A DNA stretch of 64,000 nucleotides from Micromussa lordhowensis (Eukaryota; Cnidaria; Anthozoa; Scleractinia; Lobophylliidae), in assembly GCA_964020085.1 (NCBI GenBank), contig OZ026604.1:21237394-21301393 (forward strand), in the 5' to 3' direction. A program made the position numbers and the translations under genes. Below are positions 33,284-46,838 of the stretch, piece after piece (position 1 is the first letter of the stretch; each line of letters starts with the position of its first letter). Below the pieces are notes generated by a model, which was given only the letters and a program-made list of their open reading frames with translations, ran no database searches and was not told where the DNA came from.

Positions 33284-35800
33284 ACATTTCCTTAACGAAA
33301 ATAAAGGCTTCAACAAAATTAGTTGCTCAAGACGATTGGTTATAATTTTTACATTTTATCTTATAAAAAGGAAAGGAAATTTTTTTTGACTTTTTTAAAA
33401 AAGGTAAAGTCATTGAATCGAAGCAGGATGACTTCGGTCGTCGCTCGAGCGCCAAAGCTTGTCAGCTTGTATTGTAGAATCTATTAGTTCTCGTTCATAG
33501 GGGATTATGATTAGAAAAACTTAAAATTCGATAGCATTTTTAATTTTCAGTCGTTTCTATATTTTGTGAAAAAGTTAGGGTAAAAAACTTTTATCACTTC
33601 CGCTCCTTAAGAGAAGAGACTTTACACAGAAATTTGATTAGAAAGCATGAGTAGCCATTTTTCTTGAATACACGAAACAACCATAACTTTGTTTTCTGTG
33701 GAGAACACATTGTATTCCTATTGGTTTTGGTTGATTTGGTTAAAATTGTTATCGAACACTTTTTTAAACCAAATTTGATTGAAAACAATAGGGTTAACTC
33801 GTCTTTAGCTAAGGTAAACGTTTGTTTTCTATGTTTGTTTATTTGTTTGTTTTTTGTTAGATTTGGTTTTGCAAAAAAAAATGTATCGAGTGTAATCGCC
33901 AAGTTCTGTAGTAGACGCACAGCCTAGTCTCCATAGCTAGATTAACTAGCCAGATTTGCAAAGGGAAGATTTCCTTTTCTTTTTTCATGTCATTCAAACT
34001 AGTAGTAGACATCTTTAGAGAGTTTTTCAAACATACACTAAACGCCTGTGTGTAAGCCACACGTTTCGGTCATTTCGAAGACACAAACCACCAAGGTTTG
34101 GTCGGATTTACGAAAGAGAGCAGGCAATGCTGTGAAATATTTACACAAACCGTGGCAACGTTTTGGAGCCACGATTTTAGCCGTAGTACCAATGATGCCT
34201 CAGCTGGGCAGGTAGAGAGGGGATCAATTCCACGGCTGCTTATAATCACATGATTCGATTAAAAGTACGAAACTGTAACCTCGGTAGTTCAGACAATTGT
34301 TCCATACAAGACTCCCATAAATCGGTAAATATATGTTAATTAAAAACTCGTGTACACGTTTCAAAATCTTAAAATAGAGTGTTTTCACATGATGTCACGG
34401 TAGCCATATTGGTGTTCCAAAACAATGAAACGGCGGCCATGTTGGTGTACCAAACCAGTCCTGTGGGAGATCAACTCTTTTCTTATGTAAATGCTTACTT
34501 TTGTTCCAATAAATTTGCATGTGAGCTGGCCGCGTGAGTGAAAACGCTCTATACCGTAAACGAATTCGTTTAGTCATTTGCGAAGTTTGGAGTACATGTT
34601 TCTATAATTTTCCGCAGGATTTTAGCTTCATTTGAAGTGACATTTTTGTAGTCACGTTGAACATTTAAATTACCTTCACAAAATAAGTTAAGGCTTTAAT
34701 CGTTTTGCATGGTTATTGCATTTTTATTTACCCGCGTTTGTAGCGGCTACAACGAACCTAAGTTCCTAAGGCTTTTTTTATATTCAGTGCAGTGCAGATT
34801 TTGTTAGGAAATTTCAAATACTTAGATACTTCGTTAGATTTTTTCAAGATTTGTGCAGTTAAAGATATATTATTGAGGTAATTTTTTGGATCGCTTTCAA
34901 AATACCTAAGACGGACTCGTGTTTTCTGGGATAGCAAATACTTGCGTAAACATTCTGCGCATGACCGGAGTCTTTGCTCAACGACGTTCACTTCGTGCCA
35001 ACCGGAAATTTTAATTACAATTCGGTGCGTGGTTACCAAGGGTTGAACTTTAACTCGGAAATTATGAACGTCCAGAAATCGTCTTTTCTTCTTGCTCATT
35101 GCGACCACAAAATCTACCAACATTCAGCGTGGAATTTGTCCTTAAATCTGGAACTTTTGCTGCTCCAAAGAACTTAGTTTCAAGCAAACTAGATTCGCAG
35201 GCACGTGTTTGAAGTGACTGTAATTTGTGGTTCGCAAGCCGGCGCTTTGAACGGTTCAGTTTGACTCCTTCTCAAGGTACTGAACAACTACATGTTTGCG
35301 TTAAAGTATTGCTGTATTTTGAAGATAAACCTTCGCATTGCTTCTTGTAAAAAGATCGTGAGGTGTAGAAAACCTGTCAGAGGTTTTAGCTAATAACGTA
35401 CAATTTTACTCTTATCTTGTAGTATGTGCTTGGTTGACACTTAGAAATGCATACTTTTAAGTCGTACAGTTCGAAAAAATAAACAATGGCCTCCATTTGG
35501 CGCGAAAATTCGCTGCGATATTTGTTCGCAGACATTGTCTGTTCCGAGAAGCAATCTGCCAGGTAAATTTTTAATGTTAGTTTAATTACTTCTCGTGTCA
35601 ACCCGCTATCAGTTAGAGGTAACTAATGCAAAGAAACGTTATTCGTTTATAACTTTAGAATCAGTATTTTTCGTTAATATAATTTTTGTAAAATGAAAGA
35701 TCGCAGTAAGATCTATCTGAAAAAGCAAAAAAGACTTCTTTTTTTCAAAAATGGCCATTTTTGGGGTATACTGATACCCAAGAGATTATCTCTTGCGATA
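33284..35800 (+). other. 3' flank of unit B, no gene seen
   Basis: Colinear in patches with 56470-58740 downstream of gene C and, inverted, with 2100-4640 downstream of gene A. Its short ORFs are not conserved among the three copies. It holds one small DNA element at 34377-34549. Confidence 0.6.
34377..34549. mobile_element. Small TIR element related to 9091-9671
   Basis: Ends gagtgttttcac and gtgaaaacgctc; the inside shares gccatattggtgt-like text with the larger relative. No clear target duplication was found. Confidence 0.6.
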
Positions 35801-36309
35801 CCTTAACAAAACTTAGGAATGCATGAATGTTTTACATTTGAATAAAAGCTAACTGTCGCGATAACGTCCTGACATAGACATAAATTCAACACAAATTTCC
35901 CATTATGACAATATTTAATGACAATTAATAGGTTTTCAATAAAGTATAAGAATAGGAAACAAGCAAAATGTCTTGAAAATTCAAGGTTTTTAACTGAGTG
36001 ATTATTAAAACATAAATGCGAACCTTTTGAGAAGATTAAAACAATACATGGTTTGAAATAATCTTTCATTGAAAAAGACATTCGCTCATTAAACAGGTGC
36101 ACAAGAATGAATTCTTTCCTGTAAGCGTTGTTGACGAACCTGCAGATATGATCGACATATTTTGTTCACATTATACGTGCGAAATTTAAACAGGAAGGCT
36201 AAGTAAGAGCAGGAGAAGTCAAACTGACCTTCATGACCAGTAGTCATTCTGAATAAAAAAAGAAATATAATATACGACATTTATATAGCGCTTTATCCAG
36301 AGGCTCAAA

Positions 36310-36350
<41 letters not shown>

Positions 36351-36542
36351 ATTTATAGGCGCAAATTGCAGCCACGCAGTTCACAATCGTATTAGAGAGA
36401 ATAGTGGAATATACAGGTGCCCCCAGAACAGAATAAGTGATAAGCCATCACACCGGGGACAATGTCCCCTACTCTTTTCGAACAATGTGTGGGTTGTTTA
36501 ACGTCCCACACCAGTACTGTGAGACGGGGCCTACGGTTTATC

Positions 36543-36580
<38 letters not shown>

Positions 36581-36857
36581 AGATGTCATTACAAAGGCAG
36601 CACTTTCTCCTTAGTTATTTAAAGACCCTGAGTGTTGGTCCGGTCGAGGTTTGAACCTGCGACCTCCCGCACGGCAGTCCGGTACTCTACCAACTGAGCT
36701 AACCGGTCGGCGGTTGAATAGAAGTGACACATCTCGCCCTCTCTTATTAAACAGTGTTGACTTGTAATGAGCTGTTATTTCGACTCCACATTTCCAGCTG
36801 GTACTCTTATCGCTTTCCACAAGACTTAAGACTTGAAGGGATCCGTTACGGTGTAAA
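35800..36857 (+). promoter_or_regulatory. Upstream module and leader of eroded unit D
   Basis: 35930-36230 matches 59270-59530, and 36720-36857 matches the exon 1 leader of gene C (tattaaacagtgttgact, tgttatttcgact). A SINE (36251-36716) splits it. Confidence 0.6.
36251..36716 (-). mobile_element. tRNA-derived SINE, full length
   Basis: On the minus strand a tRNA-like head (ttagctcagttggtagagta, B box ggttcaaacc) is followed by a long body and a tail taaagcgctatataaatgtc, shared with LINE/SINE tails of many animals. A short near-duplication (tgaataaaaaaag and tgaatagaag) flanks it. Confidence 0.75.
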
Positions 36858-36927
36858 TTGAATATTTCTGTCCCCGTTGTTTTTCTGTCATGGATTCCAA
36901 TAATGCTTCGTCCAACGCACGCGGAGT
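36858..36927 (+). pseudogene. Exon 1 of unit D, start-lost
   Basis: It aligns over its full length with 42288-42357 and keeps frame and donor (gtgagt), but the ATG is ttg. No PAN, linker, EGF or D8C exon follows before the 3' flank resumes at about 37100. Confidence 0.75.
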
Positions 36928-38064
36928 GTGAGTTCTGAAATGTCCCAGTCTTTTAACAGATAGCCTTTAAATCTCGTTTTATACTTTGCTACTTTTTGTG
37001 TCATTTGTTCTTCGACCTCTTCTTTTCGTGGAATTTCTTTCGAGTGCACCGGTCAGCGAACACGTCGCAAGACTTGTTTATTGCGAGTTTTCATGCAAAG
37101 TTGGGTCGCACCAAAATTGAGAGACAAGTTGCACGAAAATACCTAAATTGTAATCGTTCTGCATGATTATTGCATGCACCTTTATGTCCCGGCGTTCATA
37201 GCGGCTAAAAACCTTTCATTAAGAGTTCCTCAGGCTTTTTCCATGCATTCAGTTTAATAGAGAATTGTTAGGAATTTTCAAAAACTTAGATACTTGGGGC
37301 GCTTTCCATTCGGCCAAAAATTCCGAGATTTCCGGTCCGAAACTGAATAGAACGGTAAAAATTCCGGGAAAAGTTTTCGAAAATTTAGGAATACGTTTTG
37401 AGTGCACCCTCTTTTCCGGAAAATCGGAATAACCGGAAAATTCCGTTCCATTCGACCATTCCTGCTCGGGCCTAGTTTCTCCGAGCCTGGAAATCGAATT
37501 CAACATGGCTGATGCATAAGCTGCTAAACATAATATTAGTGCTCTACCTGACAAACGACTGAAATATCTTGGTTCAACATCATTGCAGTGCATATGCCTC
37601 GACACGCTTTAGTGAGTACTGCGAAAATACCTGTGAGCTACGTGAAATGTGAGCATAACTGCCGTGAACAGCTCGCTCGTCATTCGAAATCGACTCTTGA
37701 ACTCCTCAGGAAAATAAAAAGGTATCGTACCCTAACTCTAGTCCCGGACTCCTTTTAAATTCTTACGATAAAATTTATAATGTCACCCTCACCTAATACA
37801 TGGTTTATTTTAACTTCAGCGTCGTCGATCGAGCAACCAGAAAGCAAGTAAACTAAGAGTCCTCCGTTTGATTTCGTATTTTCGCGCGAAACTTGGAACT
37901 TGATGATCATTGACCTAGAACGGGTTAGTCCAAGGAACCGGAAAATACTGTTCCATTCGTCGCATGGAATACCCGGAATTTCAAACCGGAAAATTTTGTT
38001 GAATGGAAAGCGCCATTGAAGAAACAAAATTTCGATAGTTTTTTTTTAAGTTTTGTGCAGTTAA
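36928..38064 (+). other. Unit D remnant: 3' flank joined to exon 1
   Basis: From about 37100 the text matches 34690-34870 of the unit B 3' flank (gcatgattattgcat, attgttaggaa, acttagatactt, ttttgtgcagttaaa), so the gene body has been deleted. A 717-bp TIR element interrupts it. Confidence 0.6.
37298..38014. mobile_element. TIR element, ggcgctttccatt ends
   Basis: Ends ggcgctttccattc and gaatggaaagcgcc, with ccgga/tccgg-rich inner text. The matching place at 34820 is the empty site. No transposase. Confidence 0.75.
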
Positions 38065-39395
38065 AAGACTGGGCAGGCATTAAAGAATTAATTACCCTCA
38101 AACCTAATGGATTCAGTTCTCCTTCTAAAATTGTTGTGGGCAATAATATCATTACTGATTCCAAGGCTATTGCCTTAGCTTTCAATAATTATTTTTCTGA
38201 CACTGGCAGAAAGTTAGCAGCAGAAATCCCTCAATCTGATATTGATCCAGTTAACTTTCTTGGCCCTTCGCAGGCAAATAGCTTTATGCTATTCCCTGTT
38301 TCTGCAGTAGAGATAGAAAAGGAAATGTATAGTCTAAACTCATTTAAGGCTTCTGGTCCTTTTAGTATTCCTGTAGGCCTGCTAAAACTGTTGAAAACCT
38401 GCATATCATTTTCCCTGGAAATTATTTTTAATATCTCTTTTAGTTATGGGTGTGTGCCTGACCAATTTAAATTAGGTAATGTTATTCCAGTTCATAAAAA
38501 GGACTCGGGCACGTGCATGAATAACTATCGACCCATTTCACCGCTCTTCATTTTCAATAAAATCCTGGAAAAGCTTGTATATAACAGACTTATCAATTTT
38601 ATTCTGTATGATAAACAATTTGGCTTTAGGAGAAACCATTCTACTCTTCATGCAACTCTCTTAATTACAGACAAAATTCAAAGAGCAATTGAAGATGGCC
38701 TATTTTCTTGTAGCATTTTTCTCGATTTCTCTAAGGCGTTTGATACTGTTGATCATAGCATATTACTACAGAAATTATCCCACTATGGAGTCCGTGGTAT
38801 TGCTAATGACTGGTTTTCTTCCTATTTAAACAATAGGAGGCAATATGTTTCTATAGGTAGTATTAAATCAGATGACACCCTCATTACTCATGGTGTCCCA
38901 CAGGGTTCTGTGTTAGGCCCTCTTCTATTTCTGTTGTACATAAATGATTTCAGTAAATGCAGCAATGTGTTTGATTTCCACATTTTTGCAGATGATACTA
39001 ATCTATTCTATTCTAGTTCTAATTTAGTTGAGCTTGAGTCCATTGTTAATTATAATCTGAGGTATGTATCTGACTGGCTAATGGCTAATAAGGTTTCGTT
39101 AAGTATTAGTAAGACAAATTTCTTAATTTTTCATCCCCTCAAAAGGTCAAGGGTCATACAGTCAAATTAACAATCTCTAACAGGGAGATTATGCAGGAGA
39201 AATTTATTAAGTACTTAGGTCTCTTGGTTGATTCTCATCTCAGTTGGAAGTAACACATTCTGCACATTTCAAATAAGATTAAGCGTTGTATACTCACTAA
39301 GATAAGGCACGTTGTGACCGGTCAGGTCCTTGTACAGTTATATTACTCACTCATTTATCCCTTCCTGACTTACAGTTTAATAACTTGGGGGAAGA
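38065..39395 (+). mobile_element. Non-LTR retrotransposon RT segment
   Basis: The reading frame to 39170 carries a reverse transcriptase: KLGNVIPVHKKDSGTCMNNY, RPISPLF, KQFGFRRNHST, FLDFSKAFDTVDHSILL, GVPQGSVLGPLLFLLYINDF and IFADDTNLF. A frame change at about 39165 leads into further RT-tail text (KYLGLLVDSHLSWK, then a stop). 5' endonuclease and 3' end are missing. It belongs to the Jockey/CR1/L2 group by these motifs. Confidence 0.85.
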
Positions 39396-39978
39396 CATAT
39401 CTCTTAAGGATTTATTCCAGAAGCTTGGTTTTCTCCTAGCTCTTACTGCAATGGAAAGGGTGTCTGAAGTGATCTCTCATGACCTCAGGTACAAGCGTTT
39501 TCACCCTGAAGGAGTCACCTTTGCACTCCCAGATTTAACAAAGAAATCTCGAGCAGGCAAGGATCTGAAAACTTCATTTCATGCTAGTTTTGAGGAAACT
39601 CCTAGCCTTTGTGTGGTTAAGTGTCTTAAAGTTTATGAACATCGCACTTCAGAATTCCGTCCCTTGGACCCTTCCAAACCCAACAAGCTTTTATTATCAT
39701 ACATTCGCCCCCAGAAGCCCATTTCAGGTGCTTCCCTCAGTAGGTGGCTGAAGGATATAATCTCTCGGGCAGGTATTGATACTAGTATATTTAAAGCTCA
39801 CTCAGTAAGAGGAGCATCTGCATCAGCTGCCTATGATAGGGGTGCTTCCCTGCAGGATATTCTAGATCTTGCTGATTGGTCAACTGATTCCACATTCAGG
39901 CGTTTTTATTACAGGCCTAGACATAATTCTAGCATTACTAAGATATTGCTGAATGTGCAAGGGTCACCGAGTCAGTGA
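39385..39978 (+). pseudogene. Tyrosine recombinase C-terminal domain
   Basis: About 190 residues with the four catalytic positions visible: R in TAMERVSEV, H-x-x-R in KAHSVRGAS, W in LADWST and Y in FRRFYY. Joined abruptly to the LINE at about 39395, so 5'-truncated. Comparable domains occur in Crypton and DIRS-type elements; the rest of such an element is not present. Confidence 0.75.
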
Positions 39979-40820
<842 letters not shown>

Positions 40821-41170
40821 TTCTTCTGATTACCTATAAAGCTCTGAATGGCCAAGCTCCTGCATATATATCTAACTTACTTTCTTACTACCGTCCAGCA
40901 AGACTGCTACGTTCGTCTAAACAAAATCTGCTTCGCAATCCTTGTTATAATCTTAAAAATTACGGAGGTCGGTCCTTTGCAGTGGCTGCCCCACGTCTAT
41001 AGAACGCGTTACCTGTGGCCGTTAAAAGTTCGAACTCAGTTGACATTTTTAAACGACAACTTAAATCATGCCTTTTTCTTTGTTCTTATGTAAATTGATG
41101 ACCTATTTTACCAAGTTTAAGTTTATTGCTGTAAAGCGCCATTGAACCATTGGGAAATGGCGCTCAACAA

Positions 41171-41185
41171 ATTTATTATTATTTC

Positions 41186-41218
<33 letters not shown>

Positions 41219-41318
41219 CATTATCATTATCATTATCATTATCATTATCATTACCATTACCATTACCATTACCATTACCATTACCATTACCATTACCATT
41301 ACCATTACCATTATTATC

Positions 41319-41353
<35 letters not shown>

Positions 41354-41399
41354 CATTATCATTACCATTACCATTACCATTACCATTACCATTATTATC

Positions 41400-41434
<35 letters not shown>

Positions 41435-41549
41435 CATTATCATTACCATTACCATTACCATTACCATTACCATTACCATTACCATTACCATTACCATTAC
41501 CATTACCATTACCATTACCATTACCATTACCATTACCATTACCATTATT
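41171..41549 (+). repeat. Hexanucleotide array (attatc)n/(attacc)n
   Basis: About 380 bp with alternating blocks of attatc and attacc units and short tta-only switches. It grew from the LINE tail. The NG/ND, VM and IT/II reading frames on both strands are artefacts of this array. Confidence 0.95.
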
Positions 41550-41579
41550 ATATATAGCTAAGGTTAAGAACGCAGCCAC

Positions 41580-42287
41580 CCTCTCCCCCACGAAACCAAG
41601 CGTGTAATTATAACATGTAGCATGGCATCTTAGTTTTTTACGAAAGACATGTTTGTCGCATTAGAAAAAAGAGCTTGTCATATTTACTTTGCAGGCGTGA
41701 CTTGACGTCTGGTAATTTTCTTTCAGGAGTATGGCAAAATTAAAAGCAGTCAATCTGTTTGGCAAAGAAAAAGCATAAACTCAAATTCAGTTGCTTGAAA
41801 GGTGTATCAGTAACTTTTATCTTTTGATATATATATATATAATCTTTTTCATTTAGGCTTGCAGTCGAAGTGGCATGACGTCATGAAATAGATAGGGAAC
41901 ACGGAAAATACCGCGGAAATTCAAGTTTGTTCACTTATTGTTAAAAACAAAACTTTGAACTTTTTAAGAGGATTACACCATGATTTACAAATCGCCGGTC
42001 GAAAACACATTCAGCCATTGACAGGCGCGCAAGATAGAATTCTCTATTGTAAGCGTAGTTGAAAACCCGTAGAACGAAATAATATTTTGTACATGTTAAT
42101 TAAGTAACTTGAGAGGGAGGAGTCAAACTGACATGAACACAAATAGCTCCAGATGTAGTGACACAACACGCCATCGTTTATTACAGACAGTGTTGACGTG
42201 TAAGGAGTTGTTATTTCGACTATACATCTCTTCGATATTAGCTTTCAACAAGACTTGAGAACTGAAGCCATTCGTTGCGGTGTAAAA
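41580..42287 (+). promoter_or_regulatory. Gene C upstream module and leader
   Basis: It contains the acatgtagcat module (41610-41830), a short (ta)n run (41829-41841), the block gaggagtcaaactgacatga at 42116 and a leader conserved with A, B and D. The promoter should be here by position; no core element could be fixed. Confidence 0.45.
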
Positions 42288-42357
42288 ATGAATGTTTTTG
42301 GGCTCGTCTTTTTTGTGCCATGGTTTTTAATAATGCCTCGTCCAACGTACGCGGAAG
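42288..42357 (+). CDS. Gene C exon 1: signal peptide
   Basis: ATG at 42288, 23 codons plus one base: [20 protein letters not shown] and YAE, with donor gtgagt. A cleavage near TYA is plausible. Confidence 0.8.
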
Positions 42358-45300
42358 GTGAGTTCGAAAATGTCGTTTTATACTCTGTTACTTTGTGAAT
42401 CCACCAGTTGTGGTTTAACTCAGCAGCTGCAACCCTTTGCGCAACCTACCGGATGCCTGGGTTGTCATCTCGAACTGTGTTTCATAAGCGAGTTTGTGTC
42501 GTGAGTTTGTTGTTGGTGCTTCTCTTCAACCTTTCATTTCTCGTTGGTTTTCTTCAGTGTACTCCAGTTTTCCTCTCTTTGTAAAAAAAGCGACATTTTT
42601 AAATCCCAATGTTGTTCAGAATCCAAGCGCCACAGGTTTGTCAGTCGCAAGACTAGTACGTGCTGCCCTCCGTCTCCAAGAAAGTCGATTTAATACTCTT
42701 CATATCTTAGTTCAGTAAGAATTCGCGAAGATTCCGCAAAATTGTTGCGTTCAACCTCTCTCGGGTCAAACTGACGCGATATTTCATTAATAACTCACAA
42801 CAACGGAGAACAAAAAACAGTATTTCGGGTAACATCTAGATGTCTTGACTGTTTCTCGCAAAGTAACTTGGACCCTTAATTGACAATACGTGGAAGTGTT
42901 AAAGATTAGACGAATGTAATAAAATATAAAGGACGCCTTTTGGGGCACATATTTGGTTCAATTGATGATGATGATGATGATGATGATGATAATTTGGGAA
43001 ACTAATCTTCTCTTGCGATATTAAAGGTTGCAGTTCAGTCATTTTTGTCTTCTCTGTCTTTAGTGCAAGCTATCTTTCTTTACCACTTTAGGTATTTTAA
43101 TGTCAAAATATACTGCAACATGCTTTGAGATAAAATGAAACAATTTTCTAGAAGATATCAAGTTTTTGATGCATCGCTTCGTTTTTTTATGTGTAATTCC
43201 TTCAAGTTTGTTGCGCACCTACGAGGCAATTTGCATGAGGCATTGTCCAGTGAAACACTCACTGAGCACGCTATCAACGTTTTCGTTACAGCAATCATTT
43301 CAGAAAGTAGAATTTTGTTCTCTTAACGTATGCGGTTTTCACTTGAACGAGCGAACCTGAGTGTATTCCTTGTTTTCTTCCTTTCTTGTGTATTTGTTGT
43401 ACTTTTTTGTTGTACTTGTGTATTTGTTGAATTCTTTTTTTGGAAGCGAGCTTTATCTTGGAATCAATGAGTTGAAAAAAGCGACCAGAGAGTTAAACTG
43501 ACTTGAACAAATTTAATCAGGTCTTGTCCAGCGAAAACGTCAACGCTACAGGTTATTAATACAACAGAACACATCTGAAAACGAATCAGATGTTTTCCGT
43601 CCACGCACGCTGGAAAAAATTTGGAATACGCAGCAATCACCCAGGGGTCATTTTGGATTTGAGTTTGAGGAAAACTCTGGAAGGGAAATCAATTGATTAT
43701 CGTATGTCATCGTTTTCGAAAAGCCCTGTTTTCAAAAGGTCTTCAAATTCGTCTAGTTTGAAGAGCGTTTTCAAAAAGGATTAGAGGGGACGGAAATAGC
43801 TGCTAGATACAGAGCGTTAATGAGATTGTCTAACGGAGACAGCACCTCCGGCTTCTGTTTGAGATATTCTATATTCTTTTGATGTTTCTATTTGATTATC
43901 TCTCTGTTTGTGTAGGCCTGGAATTCAAACGAATACTTTTCAAGTAAAGACCGTCTATTACCTAATTCAAGATTATTATTATTTTTTAAATTTATTTCAA
44001 GATTGCTTACAACAAACACTGAGTAATAAGAGATAGTGTGTTGTGTCACTGCCATTCAAAGCTACAAGAGAGCGAGTTGCTCGATTGCATCTAACAGTTT
44101 ATTTTTTTATGCAAGGTGTAAGAAACATATTATGCAAGACTTGATCTTTTTCTCTCCATATGACAGTTTCACAACCTGGCACAAGTATGTCCATCACATT
44201 GCTTTTGATCTCTCAGATGTTTTATAAACTGGACGCTCAACAGTGTATAATACGAGGCGAATATTCCATCCGCGGTGTGATGTTAAAAGGACACACGTTC
44301 ATCGAGGAGAAGACCGGAATGATCTGGCTTAGCTGTTTAGACAAGTGTGACGATGACGTCAGATGTCAAAGCTTTAACTTCGTCATCAGTCAAGGCATAT
44401 GTGAGTTGAATAACAGAACCAAAGAAGCCAGACCTGAAGATTTTGTTCCGGACAGCGGTCGGTTCTATATTAAGCGATTCAAGGAAAGAGGTATTGTTCT
44501 TCTCTGAGTGATCATCTATATCTTTTTTCAAGGAAAGCACCCTTGTCTTAAACAAGCGCGCCCAGACGACTGCGAACAAGGCCCAGGTTTCTTTCGCGAA
44601 GAGAGCGAAACAATAGTGTGTTGTTGCGACAGAACAGCGCTAAAAAATACAATGTTTTTTGCCTTTGCTATTTTTAGTTCCCCTTGGATCCGTTCCCGAG
44701 TTGCCAGCTGAGTCATGCGCCGAGATCAGGGCGAGTGAAGGAGAAAATGCAGTCAGCGGTAATTACTGGTTCGATTCAATTAAACCTGGCGAGGTAGTCC
44801 TGGCTCGTTGTGACATGTCTAAACTAGGTAACTAAACCTTCCGGGTATTACCTCGATTTATTAATTTCAAACCTCTTCCAATAAGCCTCCCCAATTAAAA
44901 TTAAAATTGACTTAATAGCTCAGTTGGTAGAACACTGCATCGGTATCGCAGAGGTCTTGGGTTCGAATCCAGTGAACCCAAGCCTGATTGTTTTTTTTTT
45001 GTTCAGGCATTAACTTCACAACTGCTTTTAAGTTGCTTTTAACTGCGATGATCAATCATGTCTTGTTTTTCTCCGCAGTTCAGATATATTTTCTTTCATA
45101 TACTCACTTGTTAGTGAAAGTTAGTTAATGATCTCTTTTGCCTATCTGCTCTGGGCCGGACTCCGCAAAACATAACAACGTAAGCTATTGCATTTTAATC
45201 CTTACAATCTCATCTTGTAAACTGAACAGATATCGACGACTGTTCAAGTCATCCTTGTAAGAACAATGGGACCTGCACAGACCGAGTGAATGGATTCAAC

Positions 45301-46577
45301 TGCAGCTGCGCACCAGGATTTAATGGCACACAATGTGAAACAGGTAACTAAAATAGCACAAATTCATTTTCCTTCGTATGTTAGGAATTTTTAATCTCTT
45401 TCTATGTCGTTTGTAGTGCTTTTATTTTTAAACTTCTTGAAAAGGGCAGAAACATATTTTTGCTGTTGCAGTTATTCTTGCTGTGGGTTCTATCGTATAT
45501 AACCGTTTATTAACTTTCTACGTTATCCCCCTAAAACTGACAGATATCGATGGCTGTGCAAGCCATCCCTGTAAGAACAACGGGACCTGCACAGACCGAG
45601 TGAACGGATTCAACTGCAGCTGCGCACCAGGATTTAATGGCATACAATGTGAAACAGGTAGCTTTAGCTAAGATTCATTTTCCTTCGTATGTTAGGAGAT
45701 TTTAATCCCTTTCAACGTCGCTTGCAGTGCTTCTATTTTAAACTTTTTGAAAAGTGCAGAAACATATAATTTTGTTGTTGTAGTGTTTTTTTGCAGTAAT
45801 GGTTGTTGTGGGTTCTATCGCATATTACCGGTTATTAACTTTCTGCCTTATCCCCTTAAAACAGATATCGATGACTGTACAAGTCATCCCTGTAAGAACA
45901 ACGGGACCTGCACAGTCCGAGTGAACGGATTCAACTGCAGCTGCGCACCAGGATTTAATGGCACACAATGTGAAACAGGTAACTAAAATAGCACAAATTC
46001 ATTTTCCTTCGTATGTTAGGAGTTTTTACTCTCTTTCTATGTCGCTTTCAGTGCTTTTATGTTTAAACTTCTTGAAAAGGGCAGAAACATATTTTTGTTG
46101 TAGTAGTTATTCTTGCTGTGTGTTCTATCGTATATAACCGGTTATTAACTTTCTACCTTATCCACTTAAAACAGATATCGATGACTGTGCAAGCCATCCC
46201 TGTAAGAACAACGGAACCTGCACAGATCGAGTGAACGGATTCAACTGCAGCTGCGCACCAGGGTTTAATGGCACACAATGTGAAACAGGTAGCTTTAGCT
46301 AAAATTCATTTTCCTTCGTATGTTAGGAGATTTTAATCTCTATCTACGTCGCTTGCAGTGCTTCTATTTGAAAATTTTTGAAAAGTGCAGAAACATATAT
46401 TTTTGTTGTTGTAGTGTTTTTTTTCCAGTAATGGTTGTTGTGGGTTCTATCGCATATTTAGCAATTATTAAATGAGGCTGAGTAGGATATGAAGAATTCT
46501 CCAGACCAAGGAGGGTGTTATCCACAGAGGCCGAAGGCCGAGGTGGATAACACCCTCCGAGATCTGCAGAATTCTTC

Positions 46578-46614
<37 letters not shown>

Positions 46615-46802
46615 ATTCATTTAAAATATTTCCCCGTTCTTAAAGAGTTTCACCATTTCGCTCTTTGAATTTCATTCCTTTGTTTTTCTGCTCACCAAAC
46701 ATAACACAATCTCGTCCCCAGGTTTTCTCGGTCAACTGTTCAATAATCTGCAGCGGGCTGCACTTTTGACGTCATTTTGACGTCATCGGTTCAATAATCT
46801 AA

Positions 46803-46838
<36 letters not shown>

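Noticed and set aside
41103..41591. Asn-Gly/Asn-Asp and Val-Met repeat proteins
   Set aside because: Open frames exist on both strands because the hexanucleotide array has no stops; no other coding sign.
45360..46160. CRISPR-like array in the EGF exon region
   Set aside because: Regular spacing comes from tandem exon-intron duplication in a eukaryotic gene; repeats are 114-bp exons with coding frames.
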